A stretch of 64,000 nucleotides of DNA, taken from contig NC_010506.1 in the NCBI RefSeq assembly GCF_000019525.1, positions 4,960,001 through 5,024,000 of the forward strand, written 5' to 3'. Below, piece after piece: positions 9,347 to 18,760 of this stretch. The notes beneath the pieces were generated by a model. That model had not been told where the DNA came from, made no database searches, and worked only from the letters and a program-made list of their open reading frames with translations. Both the position numbers and the translations under genes were made by a program. Source of the stretch: Shewanella woodyi ATCC 51908. GTDB lineage: Bacteria; Pseudomonadota; Gammaproteobacteria; Enterobacterales; Shewanellaceae. Within the stretch, counting starts at the first letter, position 1; the number at the start of each line of letters is the position of its first letter.

Positions 9347-12300
9347 ATGGCTGAACAGGTTTTCACATATGCGAATAACTACAATGGCTTTGCTACAGGT
9401 GATGTTAACGAGCGCACTGGGTCTTTTGATTTTTCAATACATCTCGTCAAAATTAATGCGAACAAATTAAAAGGGCCTGAATTAGAGATAAATACAAGCA
9501 TTGATACCTTTAATCAACAGGATCATGGCTTTGGTCCTGGGCTAAAATTAAGCTTATCAAAAATAGATTTGATTAATCATATTTTCACTAATTCAAGTGG
9601 CGTTTCTATTAAATTAGATATTAGAAATACTTTACCTGCTGAGCCCTGTTTAAATGACTTTAAGATTGAATACAACTCAAGAGTAAAAGAGTACAAAGTT
9701 AGCTATATAGATGGGCAAAAGGACGTTTTAAAAACTGATGGTCAGGGTAAATTCGCAAATCTAGTGAGAAAAGAAAATGCATTAGGGAATGGGGTTAATT
9801 TTAGATGGTCATCAACCAACCAATTAATTGAAATAAAAGACGATTCTGGTTTTATATTTTTAAGCGTAAAAAAAATAGGGGCAGGTGGAGCAAAAGAGGT
9901 TGGCCTGCTAGGCGGTAAATACTTTGTGTTCATCAACTCTAATGAAAAACTCACCACGCTTTCTCTACCTTATGAAAACCAAGGCGCTTACCAAAATGCA
10001 TTAACCTATAAAGTAGTAAAAAAATACGATGGGAAAAGTAACGTTTACTGCATTGATGAGGTGCTTTTACCCGATGAAACAGCCCATAAGCTAGTATATG
10101 GTCAATATCTATCACTCCCTGCACGCGCCGGTTTTACATCACTGCCCGTTGTCACTGAGCATTCGCTAATACGCTCAGGACAGACAATCAGGAAGACCAC
10201 CTTCGACTTCCTGCTAGAGGGTAATCAAGGCAATAATGCTTATGGCCTAGGCGCTTCTGTGCCCTATCAAGCCTATAGCGACACCATGTATAGAATAAAA
10301 ACTCCCTACTTCTATCGTAGTCAAAAAACCAGTGTCGATCATGAAGGACATTCACTGGTTACAACTCAAAAGTTTGATAAGTTCCATAATATTCGTGAAG
10401 CAAAAATCGAGTATAAGAACTGTATAACAACAGAGGAGATAACTTACTTCTCTACAGACAATGGTGATATTTCAAACCAAGATCCAAGATTAAAGTTGAT
10501 ACAGAACCATAAGAAAAAATTTTCAAATAATGGTAACAGTCGCACTGAATCAATTTATTATCAGTTTGATAATTATGGTAATTTACTCAATGAGTATGAC
10601 CCTGAAGAGGGTGTCTCAATTACTTATGAATATTACAACACCCTTAATGGTGCGATAGATAATGCGATTGAAAAATGCCCTAAGTATGACTTTATTTACT
10701 TCCTAAAGTCGCAATCAATAACAGATACTAAAACAGATGAAGCACGTATCGTTTCTCGTCGAAAATATCGTTTACTCCATGATTCGGTTTGTATTGAAGA
10801 AGATAAAAATGAATATTCACAAACAAAAGTTAACTACAGCTACTGTCCAACAGGAGGCGATCTTGGCCGAATAAGTGCCATCATATTAGAGAGCAATAAC
10901 CATCAAAATAGAGAAGAGAGTCATTATGAAATCATTGATAACAGGCTAAAGGTAACGACTACGACATCCTGCTCTAGTGAAGCAAATGACTCCATTAAAA
11001 GCTTTACCCTCTTTAATATGATATCTGGTGAGATAGTAGAGAAAAACGAACAAGGAAGATCCGTTCGTTTGGATTATTATTTTGATGGAAGACTCAAGGC
11101 TGAAATCACAGCTCCAAACTCAGAATATGAATGCAAAAAAGAGTATATTTACTTCGACTCTCAAAGCAAAATTGAAGAGTTCGATTCTTATGGTAATAAG
11201 AAAACGACTCAGTATGACGCACTCGGCCAAGTAAGAGAGGTCTATCTAACCATACCTGGAGTGATAGAGAACTACCTGAATATAAGCAATGAGTTTAATT
11301 CGCTGGGACAGCAAGTAACTGAAACTCAATATGATAAAACCTTGCCTTCAAACCTTCAGCTACCCATCGCAGAGCAAACATGGGCACTGACCAAAAAATT
11401 TGAATATGATGGCTGGGGAGAGTGTTTCCAAGTCACCTTACCAGATGGTCAAATTCAAATCGATCAATTTGATCCCATAAGCTTGAAACAAGTAACAGGC
11501 ACTGCAGGCCAACCCTATTCAGTTAACCTACGTGATCCCTTAAAGCGTCAGGTGATCACCGAACAGTTTGATCAAAACAATCAGAAAATGAACGTTGGAA
11601 GTACGACGGTTTATGATGGTTTTGGTCGCATCTGCAATAGCGTGAACCACCTTGGTGTCAACCAAGATTTTGGCCATGATGTACTCAATAGGGTGACTTC
11701 AACTAGAGTGCATTACCTACATAATGCTGACTTTATCGATTTCACCACATCAAAAATATACTCGCCGTACCATACCAGTATCGACTTTATCGAGTCTGTC
11801 TCCCTAGATAACATAAAATTAGGTCAGCGTAACTTTGATGGCTTTGGTCGCTTAATGGATGAAACCATAGGACAAACTCAAACAAGTTATCATTATTCGG
11901 CAGGGGCGATACATTTTCATAAAGTAAAATTGTCAAACGGACAAGAAGTCGATACACATTTCAATAGTGAGATTGGCGATTATACTCAATTGGGTTTGAA
12001 GCATTACATACCAGATAACTTACGCGGTTCCATCCGTAACGCAGTAAGGGAGGATACTGGCAACCATGTTGATTACGAATATCGATTCGATGGCTTAACC
12101 TCAATAGAGAGAAGCCACTCCGATACTCAGCACTATGAGTACACGCTATTTGGCTTTCCAGTTGCTTCTAAATTCAGCGATACAGACTATGAGCTTATCG
12201 AATACGATGATTTTCAGAGAGTAAAATCGACCTTCGATGGAAGTAATACAGTTAATTATATGAACTATGACCAATTTTCTCGTGTAACAAAAATCATAGT

Positions 12301-13150
12301 CACAGGTGCTAACCCTATTGAAATAAACCACGATTACTCAAAATTTCCCTATGAGGTCGTGACAACTAGCACGCAGGAGACAGATCAACTGATTGAAACA
12401 CGTCAATTTACTGATGACGGTAAAGTTAGAGTAAAGCTCACCAGCCTAAACGGCGATACCTTAACTGAACATTTTGAATATGATCCTATTGGACGTTTAT
12501 CCTCTTACCAAGCAGATGGCGCCAGAAGTCCTAAAGATCAATATGAAAATACTATAGTAAGTCAGGTGTTTCGTTATGATAATTTGAATAACATTCGCCA
12601 TGTAACAACCGTTTTTGATGACAGTTCGGTAGATAACTCTGAGCTTATCTATGACATGAATAACCCCACTCAATTAATGCGTATTTCACATACCCATGCC
12701 TCATATGAAGATGTAGATTTGAGTCACGCTTATAATGAGTTTGGCAAGCTCACTCAAGATGAGAAAGGCTTACAGTATTCATATGATGAATACGGTGAAA
12801 TGAGGGCTATTTATGATGAGCATGGCCTATTAATATCATCTTATGAATACGACGCTGTAGGGCGACTGATAAGCCAATCGATTAATAATGAACCTGACTT
12901 AGAGTTAATCTATTCAGGTAATAAATTAATAGGTCAAAAACAGGGAGAGTTAAGAGTACAGCACCTACTCGCCGACAATAGACTTATCGGGAAAAAGTTC
13001 AGCAGCGCTGAAATTCAACTGGTTTCATCATACCTAACGGACTCAAGTAACACGCCCATTAGCGTCTCAAGAAAAGGCGATATCAACAATACAGAAAACT
13101 ACCTTTATACCGCTTATGGATATAGGCACCTTCTAGCTCCGCCTTCATAA
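9347..13150 (+). CDS. RHS/YD-repeat shell protein lacking the core end
   Basis: A 1267-aa YD-repeat protein. The N-terminal ~200 residues (GDVNERTGSFDFSIHL, GFGPGLKLSLS) resemble the start of Pseudomonas-type RHS proteins. From about 380 onward come many YD repeats such as YDGFGR, FDGFGR, YDEYGE and YEYDAVGRL. It has no signal peptide. It ends YTAYGYRHLLAPPS, the point at which full-length relatives continue into GFNGE...DPTGH, the segment encoded separately at 8117-9322. GGAGTG nine bases before the ATG gives a good ribosome site, and only 24 bases separate it from the tip gene, so the two are probably co-transcribed. The shell would be expected to form a beta-cocoon around a toxin. A frameshift or deletion at the 3' end is not evident: a terminator hairpin follows directly. 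Confidence 0.9.
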   Translation: MAEQVFTYANNYNGFATGDVNERTGSFDFSIHLVKINANKLKGPELEINTSIDTFNQQDHGFGPGLKLSLSKIDLINHIFTNSSGVSIKLDIRNTLPAEPCLNDFKIEYNSRVKEYKVSYIDGQKDVLKTDGQGKFANLVRKENALGNGVNFRWSSTNQLIEIKDDSGFIFLSVKKIGAGGAKEVGLLGGKYFVFINSNEKLTTLSLPYENQGAYQNALTYKVVKKYDGKSNVYCIDEVLLPDETAHKLVYGQYLSLPARAGFTSLPVVTEHSLIRSGQTIRKTTFDFLLEGNQGNNAYGLGASVPYQAYSDTMYRIKTPYFYRSQKTSVDHEGHSLVTTQKFDKFHNIREAKIEYKNCITTEEITYFSTDNGDISNQDPRLKLIQNHKKKFSNNGNSRTESIYYQFDNYGNLLNEYDPEEGVSITYEYYNTLNGAIDNAIEKCPKYDFIYFLKSQSITDTKTDEARIVSRRKYRLLHDSVCIEEDKNEYSQTKVNYSYCPTGGDLGRISAIILESNNHQNREESHYEIIDNRLKVTTTTSCSSEANDSIKSFTLFNMISGEIVEKNEQGRSVRLDYYFDGRLKAEITAPNSEYECKKEYIYFDSQSKIEEFDSYGNKKTTQYDALGQVREVYLTIPGVIENYLNISNEFNSLGQQVTETQYDKTLPSNLQLPIAEQTWALTKKFEYDGWGECFQVTLPDGQIQIDQFDPISLKQVTGTAGQPYSVNLRDPLKRQVITEQFDQNNQKMNVGSTTVYDGFGRICNSVNHLGVNQDFGHDVLNRVTSTRVHYLHNADFIDFTTSKIYSPYHTSIDFIESVSLDNIKLGQRNFDGFGRLMDETIGQTQTSYHYSAGAIHFHKVKLSNGQEVDTHFNSEIGDYTQLGLKHYIPDNLRGSIRNAVREDTGNHVDYEYRFDGLTSIERSHSDTQHYEYTLFGFPVASKFSDTDYELIEYDDFQRVKSTFDGSNTVNYMNYDQFSRVTKIIVTGANPIEINHDYSKFPYEVVTTSTQETDQLIETRQFTDDGKVRVKLTSLNGDTLTEHFEYDPIGRLSSYQADGARSPKDQYENTIVSQVFRYDNLNNIRHVTTVFDDSSVDNSELIYDMNNPTQLMRISHTHASYEDVDLSHAYNEFGKLTQDEKGLQYSYDEYGEMRAIYDEHGLLISSYEYDAVGRLISQSINNEPDLELIYSGNKLIGQKQGELRVQHLLADNRLIGKKFSSAEIQLVSSYLTDSSNTPISVSRKGDINNTENYLYTAYGYRHLLAPPS

Positions 13151-13193
13151 TTGTAGCTTTGTTAGGTTAAATCCCTTGTCTAATGACAAGCAA

Positions 13194-13218
13194 AAAAGGG
13201 CACACTTTGTGCCTTTTA
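13194..13218 (+). terminator. Terminator after the RHS shell gene
   Basis: The stem AAGGGCACA / TGTGCCTTTT with a three-base loop is followed by TTTTAT. It lies 45 bases after the shell gene stop and before the convergent immunity gene. Confidence 0.65.
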
Positions 13219-13297
13219 TCTTGCCTACAATCTTTTATATCAAAAATAAAAGTGTAATTTCTCTTTTTCCAAAAGCTTCTCGCGTAAATTGCAAATA

Positions 13298-13849
13298 TCA
13301 GCAGATCATGTCATCGGGGATATTAAAGTCTGGTTCTGTTGGGTTCTCGTTATGGACAATCTTTGACAGAAGTTCGGTAAATGACTCCGCAAGTAACACC
13401 ATGTAATCATCGTCCTCGAAAGCCCCCCAAGCTTTTAAATTACTAATAAAATATATTTTTCCGTAATTTGTTTCACTCAAATCCATGATAACTAAATCAT
13501 TGGATATAGAATCTGCAATGATCAATGTTTCAGGTAGAATACGAGGACTTTGATTTTTGCTATCAGACCACATCTCGGTTCCAATGAGTGCATCATCAGC
13601 GGCGGAAAACATACTAAGAAATGACATAGAAACGCCATTTAGGTTTAAATTGACGCGATCATCTTCAATAATCCGCATCCCATAATTTTTCATGAACCAT
13701 TTATAGTCGCTGGGTAAGCTGGTACCCAAAAAAGCTTCAATATCAAAAAGCTGTTTATCACTGGCGCAATAGATCTCCCTACTCTCTCCCCCCTCCAGAT
13801 CAAGTGGACTCCATACTATTTGTGCACTGAGCTGATCTATCTTTTCCAT
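13298..13849 (-). CDS. SUKH (SMI1/KNR4) family immunity-like protein 1
   Basis: A 183-aa soluble acidic protein with the SMI1/KNR4 signature: an initial helix (QLFDIEAFLGTSLPSDYKWFM, residues about 34-54) with the conserved LPxDYxxFM pattern, and later the (V)LLAESFTELL helix near 155-165. In polymorphic toxin systems SUKH proteins bind and neutralise the cognate toxin. It is paralogous to the next gene: LPSDYKWFMKN versus LPDDYLWFMKN, and LNGVSMSFL versus LNGVSLSFL. It lies convergent to the RHS shell gene rather than in the same transcript, which is unusual for an immunity gene, so it may have its own promoter. Confidence 0.75.
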   Translation of the reverse strand: MEKIDQLSAQIVWSPLDLEGGESREIYCASDKQLFDIEAFLGTSLPSDYKWFMKNYGMRIIEDDRVNLNLNGVSMSFLSMFSAADDALIGTEMWSDSKNQSPRILPETLIIADSISNDLVIMDLSETNYGKIYFISNLKAWGAFEDDDYMVLLAESFTELLSKIVHNENPTEPDFNIPDDMIC

Positions 13850-13966
13850 GACTTACCTCTATTTCATTCAGGTTGAGCGCTTCTCAGTCTCTTCCTAGCT
13901 TGTGAAACTATCAAACCAGCGCCAAAAGCTATCAATGACTGATTAACAAACTAAGGACTAAGTTTG

Positions 13967-14527
13967 CTAAATAATCTCGTCATCATCGTCAAAATTAAAA
14001 TCGATCTCCCCAGGGGAGTGGTTGTTCACAATTTTTGAAAATAAGTCGGTAAAAGAGTTTGCAATAAGAACTAACCCTTCAGGATTTTCAGAAAACTTTT
14101 GTCGCCACTTAGGGTTGTGATGTTTAAACCAAATGTTGCCATAATGACCAGCAGAGACATCTAAAAGCACTTCATCATGGGAAATCGAACTCGAAATAAC
14201 CACTAGATTGAAGGAGGTTTGCATCTTGTCCTCCTTCTCTGAGGCCATTTGGGTAAATGTTAATACGTCTATTGCGTCTCTAAACCAGTCTAGAAATGAA
14301 AGTGAAACACCGTTAAGTTTGATATTGATTCGTCTGTCATCTATCAAACGTCTGCCCACATTTTTCATAAACCAGAGGTAATCATCGGGAAGTTTTGCTT
14401 GTAGAAATCGCTCTATTGCAATGAGCTCTTCATTTGAAGAGAGATAGCTCTCCTTAGTCGCGCCATAATCCGTATCTATGGGCTTCCATTTGATTTTCGC
14501 ACAGAGTTCTGAGATATCTTTAGACAT
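13967..14527 (-). CDS. SUKH (SMI1/KNR4) family immunity-like protein 2
   Basis: A 186-aa paralog of the neighbouring protein with the same layout: LIAIERFLQAKLPDDY at about 35-50, LNGVSLSFL near 70, LIANSFTDLFSKIV near 153-166, and a very acidic tail (FDDDDEII). Roughly 40 percent of positions look identical by eye. The two could protect against variants of the RHS tip, or one may be an orphan retained from a former tip. Both are transcribed leftward from upstream of 14527, and the 14556 gene lies immediately before them, so the three may form one operon. Confidence 0.75.
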   Translation of the reverse strand: MSKDISELCAKIKWKPIDTDYGATKESYLSSNEELIAIERFLQAKLPDDYLWFMKNVGRRLIDDRRINIKLNGVSLSFLDWFRDAIDVLTFTQMASEKEDKMQTSFNLVVISSSISHDEVLLDVSAGHYGNIWFKHHNPKWRQKFSENPEGLVLIANSFTDLFSKIVNNHSPGEIDFNFDDDDEII

Positions 14528-14555
14528 AGTAACCTTTTAGCTATTACTGTTTGTA

Positions 14556-16343
14556 CTAGTTGGCATTATTGAGTTTTGAGCTGTCAGGGTATTGCCACCA
14601 TTCTCCCTCTTTCCTGAGTTTGATAACCGCTCCCATCTCTTGCTCTAATCCATCATAAATAACTGGCATTATCAACTCACCATTTGACTTATAGACTCCA
14701 TATCGATAACGCCAATGATTCTGAGTATCTATACTGATTTGCTGCACGACAATGACATCCAGTAAACGATTTAACCAAAGGGATTGAAACTCTGGTGGAA
14801 CAACAACCCTCCCATCAAGCTCAACAAGGCCATAATAGCTCAATTGCTTTACCCCATTTGTACCAGATATCGTTACTCGTTGCTGAAGCCATTGAGTATT
14901 TTCAAACGGTCTTAAATCATGAAGAGCTGGCGCCATAAGCCAAACATTGTTGTTGGCATCGAAAACCCCCATCTCACTCTGTTCACCTTCTTCTTGTGTC
15001 ACTAAAAACTTTCCTGCAGACAAGGAGGTAAAATCGCTCCCCTCTATAAGAGGGTTACCATTGAAACTGATTAACACTTTACCGCTTTTTTTGGTGGCGA
15101 GAAAAAAGTTATCTATAAACTCAATCTCTTCAAATTTAGGCTCGATAATAACTTTGCTATCAGCGTCCAATACCCCTACGGCTCCCCAAAAGAAGTTGTC
15201 AGGATTATTCGTTTTATCAAATACTTTTAGCCAGCCTTTAGGTGTAATTAATGGCTCTATTTTACTGTAACGAAACAGCTGAGGTTTTATGATTGTTGTT
15301 AATTGTGGCAGATGTAATTCTGGGATCATGTCACCGATATCCAATAACTGACATTGGTGAATAAACGATAACTGCTCGGCTAATTTCATATATCTAAAAT
15401 GGACATCTTCAGATGCCGACAATATTAATTCAACCCCTTTAGCCTCCACTAAGCAATAACTAAAATATTGAGTTGGGTTACTCATGTTTTGCAGGGTGAG
15501 ACGATTAACTTTGCTCTTATCTTGATTCTCTCCAATAAAGGCTACACTCCAACCATCCTCTTGAGCAGTATCAGCAAAGTATTCAAGAGTACCTAACTCT
15601 GTTTCAGCATAGATTTTCAACGGAATTTTAGATTGTTTAGTATCCACTGGCTTCCAATTCTGAGTATCGGCACTGAGTAATGCTCTACCATTCAAATAGC
15701 TAGGAATAGTGTCAGAGAGTGCCTTGGCTAGCCAAGGTTCGGTGGTTATTGGCATATTGGCTAACGTTGTCTTGATATCAAGTGGAGTCACAAACCGACT
15801 TTGATACCCTTGGTATACATGCTTTGGAATAAAAGAGGAGAGCACCTCATAAGAAATATTCGCTTGGTTAAGATCTTCAACATCAAATAGGGTCGCTTTA
15901 CCCAGTACATGCTCCTTTCCCGTATAATAATGGGTCAGAATATGCAAAGCCCCACCAGACTGGTATAGCATGCCATGGGCATCTTCTCGTATCACGAGTG
16001 CACCTGAATCTACAATGCCTTGCCGCCAGCGTGAGTAATTGAAATCTTCTCTAGGTGCCTGACTAATCACGATATCAAGACTGAATGGGTTAATTGTCCA
16101 AACTTTATCTTTATCGAGATCGATAAATAATTGATCAACTCTCCAAACATAATAGCCTGAACTCCAAGATGACAATTCACCGGTTACAGGTAAGTCTAAC
16201 GAGAGATTTTCATACAAAGGGACTGTAATAGTTTGCACTAATTGGGCTTCCTTAGCCTGTGAAGACAGTGATACCAATAGTAGATTGAGCAATAAAACTT
16301 GCAGCAACATAGATAATCTAAAATCAACAACATCAATATTCAT
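14556..16343 (-). CDS. Secreted WG-repeat-like protein, 595 aa
   Basis: An N-terminal hydrophobic segment (MLLQVLLLNLLLVSLSSQAKEA) looks like a signal peptide preceded by a short polar stretch. The C-terminal third carries WG-like beta repeats: VGVLDADSKVIIEPKFEEI, YGLVELDGRVVVPPEF and YGVYKSNGELIMPVIYDGL. These have the typical (G)xxxxxGxxxIPPxYD cadence. The central part is unassigned. AAGGGA precedes the ATG. Genes of this type often accompany SUKH/RHS loci, but the function of this protein is unknown. It probably starts the leftward operon with the two SUKH genes. Confidence 0.7.
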   Translation of the reverse strand: MNIDVVDFRLSMLLQVLLLNLLLVSLSSQAKEAQLVQTITVPLYENLSLDLPVTGELSSWSSGYYVWRVDQLFIDLDKDKVWTINPFSLDIVISQAPREDFNYSRWRQGIVDSGALVIREDAHGMLYQSGGALHILTHYYTGKEHVLGKATLFDVEDLNQANISYEVLSSFIPKHVYQGYQSRFVTPLDIKTTLANMPITTEPWLAKALSDTIPSYLNGRALLSADTQNWKPVDTKQSKIPLKIYAETELGTLEYFADTAQEDGWSVAFIGENQDKSKVNRLTLQNMSNPTQYFSYCLVEAKGVELILSASEDVHFRYMKLAEQLSFIHQCQLLDIGDMIPELHLPQLTTIIKPQLFRYSKIEPLITPKGWLKVFDKTNNPDNFFWGAVGVLDADSKVIIEPKFEEIEFIDNFFLATKKSGKVLISFNGNPLIEGSDFTSLSAGKFLVTQEEGEQSEMGVFDANNNVWLMAPALHDLRPFENTQWLQQRVTISGTNGVKQLSYYGLVELDGRVVVPPEFQSLWLNRLLDVIVVQQISIDTQNHWRYRYGVYKSNGELIMPVIYDGLEQEMGAVIKLRKEGEWWQYPDSSKLNNAN

Positions 16344-16399
16344 ACAGTCCCTTGAACAACGAAACTAATAGCCAACAATCCGATACCCACTTTGCCAGA

Positions 16400-16843
16400 T
16401 TAACCTTTACTGCGAAGACATTCTGTACTGGCAAATGTAAATAGTTGCCCTGGCAATTTAGGAGAGATGACAAAATATTTAATCTCACCCACCCCTTGCC
16501 AAAACTCAGCACCTTGAGGGTTATCATTCATCGTAGGTGGGCACAGATTATTCATTTTCTTGCTATACGCCGACTCAAGTTCATCCACTTGAGCAAAATA
16601 GTTCTCAATATTTGAACGATTACTTTGAATCATTTGATACATATTTTCGAAGGTATTTATCTCATTATTGGTTATTTTGACTGTTGCGTAATAGCTGCCG
16701 TCAATATTCTCAACATCTTTAAGTTGATAGCCCTCCTTGCTGGCCGCTTTAGTGAGATAATTTTCTATCTTAGACTGAGTGGCATCGCCACAAGCACTTA
16801 ATGCCAACACACAGCCACTTATCAAAAAATACTTCTTAATCAT
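16400..16843 (-). CDS. Small lipoprotein, 147 aa
   Basis: A lipobox is visible at LSAC (residues 15-18), so the mature protein starts at a lipidated cysteine followed by GDATQ. The rest is helical and polar, with a cysteine pair (C99, C140 region) near the end. AAGGGTG precedes the ATG. It is 57 bases upstream of the WG-repeat gene on the same strand and is likely co-transcribed with it. No family recognised. Confidence 0.7.
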   Translation of the reverse strand: MIKKYFLISGCVLALSACGDATQSKIENYLTKAASKEGYQLKDVENIDGSYYATVKITNNEINTFENMYQMIQSNRSNIENYFAQVDELESAYSKKMNNLCPPTMNDNPQGAEFWQGVGEIKYFVISPKLPGQLFTFASTECLRSKG

Positions 16844-17311
16844 TAGTTCACCCTTAAATGGCTCCCTGCCAATACCTGGCTACCTCAATGGCAGCACAAG
16901 TCTACTAGGAAGGTATAATACTAAACATCATTTACTGACATTCAATTGAGATACAATATTAGACTGCAATAAAAGTAAGCGCTTTCATTCTTAAACAGCT
17001 TTAACTGTTATAAAGATGTTACCCAAAAAACGCAATAGCGTAATATAACCACATTTACCTTAAAATCGGTTTATTTACCTACCCAAAGCCAATTCGACCA
17101 TATAAAAGATAGGGGGTCTCCTCCTAGCTTTCTGAAACTTGTTTCACTCAAGTCCTGCGCTCTAGCTGTGAGCCAGCTAACATTCTCACAGGTGCGAAAT
17201 GCCCCCCAAGCAGAGCAAGGTGATTCCTATCAACTTCAAAAGCTTTCCGCTGAGCGTTAAATACTGATATTGTGTTTACTTTTTATGGCACATGGAATGT
17301 AGGCCAAACCG
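16844..17311. other. Intergenic region with a diverged repeat copy
   Basis: About 470 bases with no credible gene. Bases 17161-17220 (CTAGCTGTGAGCCAGC, CTCACAGGTGCGAAATGCC, AGCAGAGC) align with the repeats at 5214-5280 and 5456-5520. The region must hold the divergent promoters of the 16843 and 17312 genes, but I see no clear boxes. Confidence 0.45.
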
Positions 17312-18511
17312 ATGGAATCGATAACTCAAGTCACTAATACCCCAGAAAATCACAGTACAACACCTGTACGTAACGCAAATATTGATGCAATTCGTGGACT
17401 CGCAGTACTGGGGATCTTGTTTATGAACATCTATTACTTTGGCAACGCCGTTTCTGGTTACGCCAGCCATGAGATCTCCCCATTTCATGACACCTTAGTG
17501 GAACTATTTAGTAATTTTTTTCTTGAAGGGCGCTTTATCAGCCTATTTGCAATGTTATTTGGTGTTGGCTTAGCGGTTCAGTTCAATCGGTATTCTAAAC
17601 AGAATATTGACGCCTATAAGCAGATAAAATCACGATTGAAGTGGCTATTAGTTTTTGGCGCCGTGCATGGGATTGTTATCTGGTCTGGTGACGTGCTGTT
17701 TGCTTACGGGCTCAGTGGTTTTTTAGCCCTTTGTTATCTGAAACTTGATAACGATAAACTAATAAAAAAATCACTGCTGTTTATTGCCATCTCTGTGTTT
17801 ACTTTTACTCTTTTTAGTATCTTCTCTCCCGAAGAACGATTTATTCGAGGGTCTGAGCTATTTGAAGAGGAGTACTTAATATGGTTCAGCACTTACTCTG
17901 AACAACTATTGATGCAACTTTTTGTTTTTATTACTTTGTTATTTTTTATTCCGTTAACACTAATGTGGTTTTCAACAGGCTTGATGCTGCTTGGCGTGGC
18001 ACTTTATCGTAAGGGCATTTTCCAGCAAGGATTTAGCAAGCGGCATCTTATCTGGTTTGCTTTGGCGAGTATCTTTTTCTCTACTCTAGATAGCCTACTC
18101 TCCTTTTCTGAAAATCCAATATTACATACCTTATCGGGCGTCATCGTACTGCTCAGTGCAATTCCGATGGCGCTAATTTACATGCATCTGCTGATAAAAA
18201 TATGCCAAAATCGCTCAACAGTGTTAGCACCACTACAAAAGGTTGGTCGACTTGCCTTCAGCCTATACATATTGCAATCAATTTGCGGAGTATTGCTGTT
18301 TCGTCACTTTGAGCCAACTCTGGTAAACACACTAGATAGACCTGACTATATGCTAATAGCTATTGGCTACTCAATTCTGCAGCTTATTCTGGCCACCATA
18401 TACTTTAACTATTTCAATCAAGGGCCATTAGAGAAACTGTGGAGAGGACTAGCAAAAGCTAAACCAAATGCTGCTCAAGAAAACGATCAACTGCTAAATC
18501 AAAGGAGATGA
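17312..18511 (+). CDS. DUF418 (YeiB-like) membrane protein
   Basis: A 399-aa polytopic inner-membrane protein. The N-terminal DAIRGLAVLGILFMNI (about 26-41) and FEGRFISLFAMLFGVG-type segment (LEGRFISLFAMLFGVG, 71-86) are typical of the DUF418/YeiB family, as is the C-terminal YFNQGPLEKLWRG motif. About ten hydrophobic segments are visible. The family is suspected to be involved in transport or acyl transfer, but substrates are not known. The ATG has only a weak upstream AGG. The last codons overlap in another frame with a coding remnant described separately. Confidence 0.85.
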   Translation: MESITQVTNTPENHSTTPVRNANIDAIRGLAVLGILFMNIYYFGNAVSGYASHEISPFHDTLVELFSNFFLEGRFISLFAMLFGVGLAVQFNRYSKQNIDAYKQIKSRLKWLLVFGAVHGIVIWSGDVLFAYGLSGFLALCYLKLDNDKLIKKSLLFIAISVFTFTLFSIFSPEERFIRGSELFEEEYLIWFSTYSEQLLMQLFVFITLLFFIPLTLMWFSTGLMLLGVALYRKGIFQQGFSKRHLIWFALASIFFSTLDSLLSFSENPILHTLSGVIVLLSAIPMALIYMHLLIKICQNRSTVLAPLQKVGRLAFSLYILQSICGVLLFRHFEPTLVNTLDRPDYMLIAIGYSILQLILATIYFNYFNQGPLEKLWRGLAKAKPNAAQENDQLLNQRR

Positions 18512-18626
18512 TAAGATTAATAAAAAGATATCAAAATCCTATTCACATTACCTATCAAACATAGCTGATACAAAAGTACCCGCTAAGCTTGCGGTGAAGG
18601 TTAACGCTATCTTGAAGGAGGGGTAA
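18498..18626 (+). pseudogene. Coding remnant related to the 4137-4769 protein
   Basis: An open frame without a start, beginning within the last codons of the DUF418 gene, reads ...DDKINKKISKSYSHYLSNIAD... and stops with TAA at 18624-18626. It matches the C-terminal part of the 210-aa secreted protein (DDNIDSEISNAYSKHLSNISD) at 12 of 21 positions. It appears to be the 3' end of a lost paralog, perhaps brought in by recombination near the DUF418 stop codon. Confidence 0.4.
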
Positions 18627-18760
18627 GCGACTTAAACCTTCAGATCTGTAAAGATGGTTTTTATTTCAATTATGTGAACTGTGCAACTAGGTTTCAGCGC
18701 ACACTTGTACACATAATAAGTTCTCGCTATATGATCAACTTTTGACAACCGGAGCTTGTA

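Noticed and set aside
13176..13406. 76-aa forward frame overlapping the immunity gene
   Set aside because: Begins inside the terminator and overlaps the better supported SUKH gene.
16333..16527. 64-aa reverse frame between the WG-repeat and lipoprotein genes
   Set aside because: Overlaps the lipoprotein gene in another frame and has no signal or family feature.
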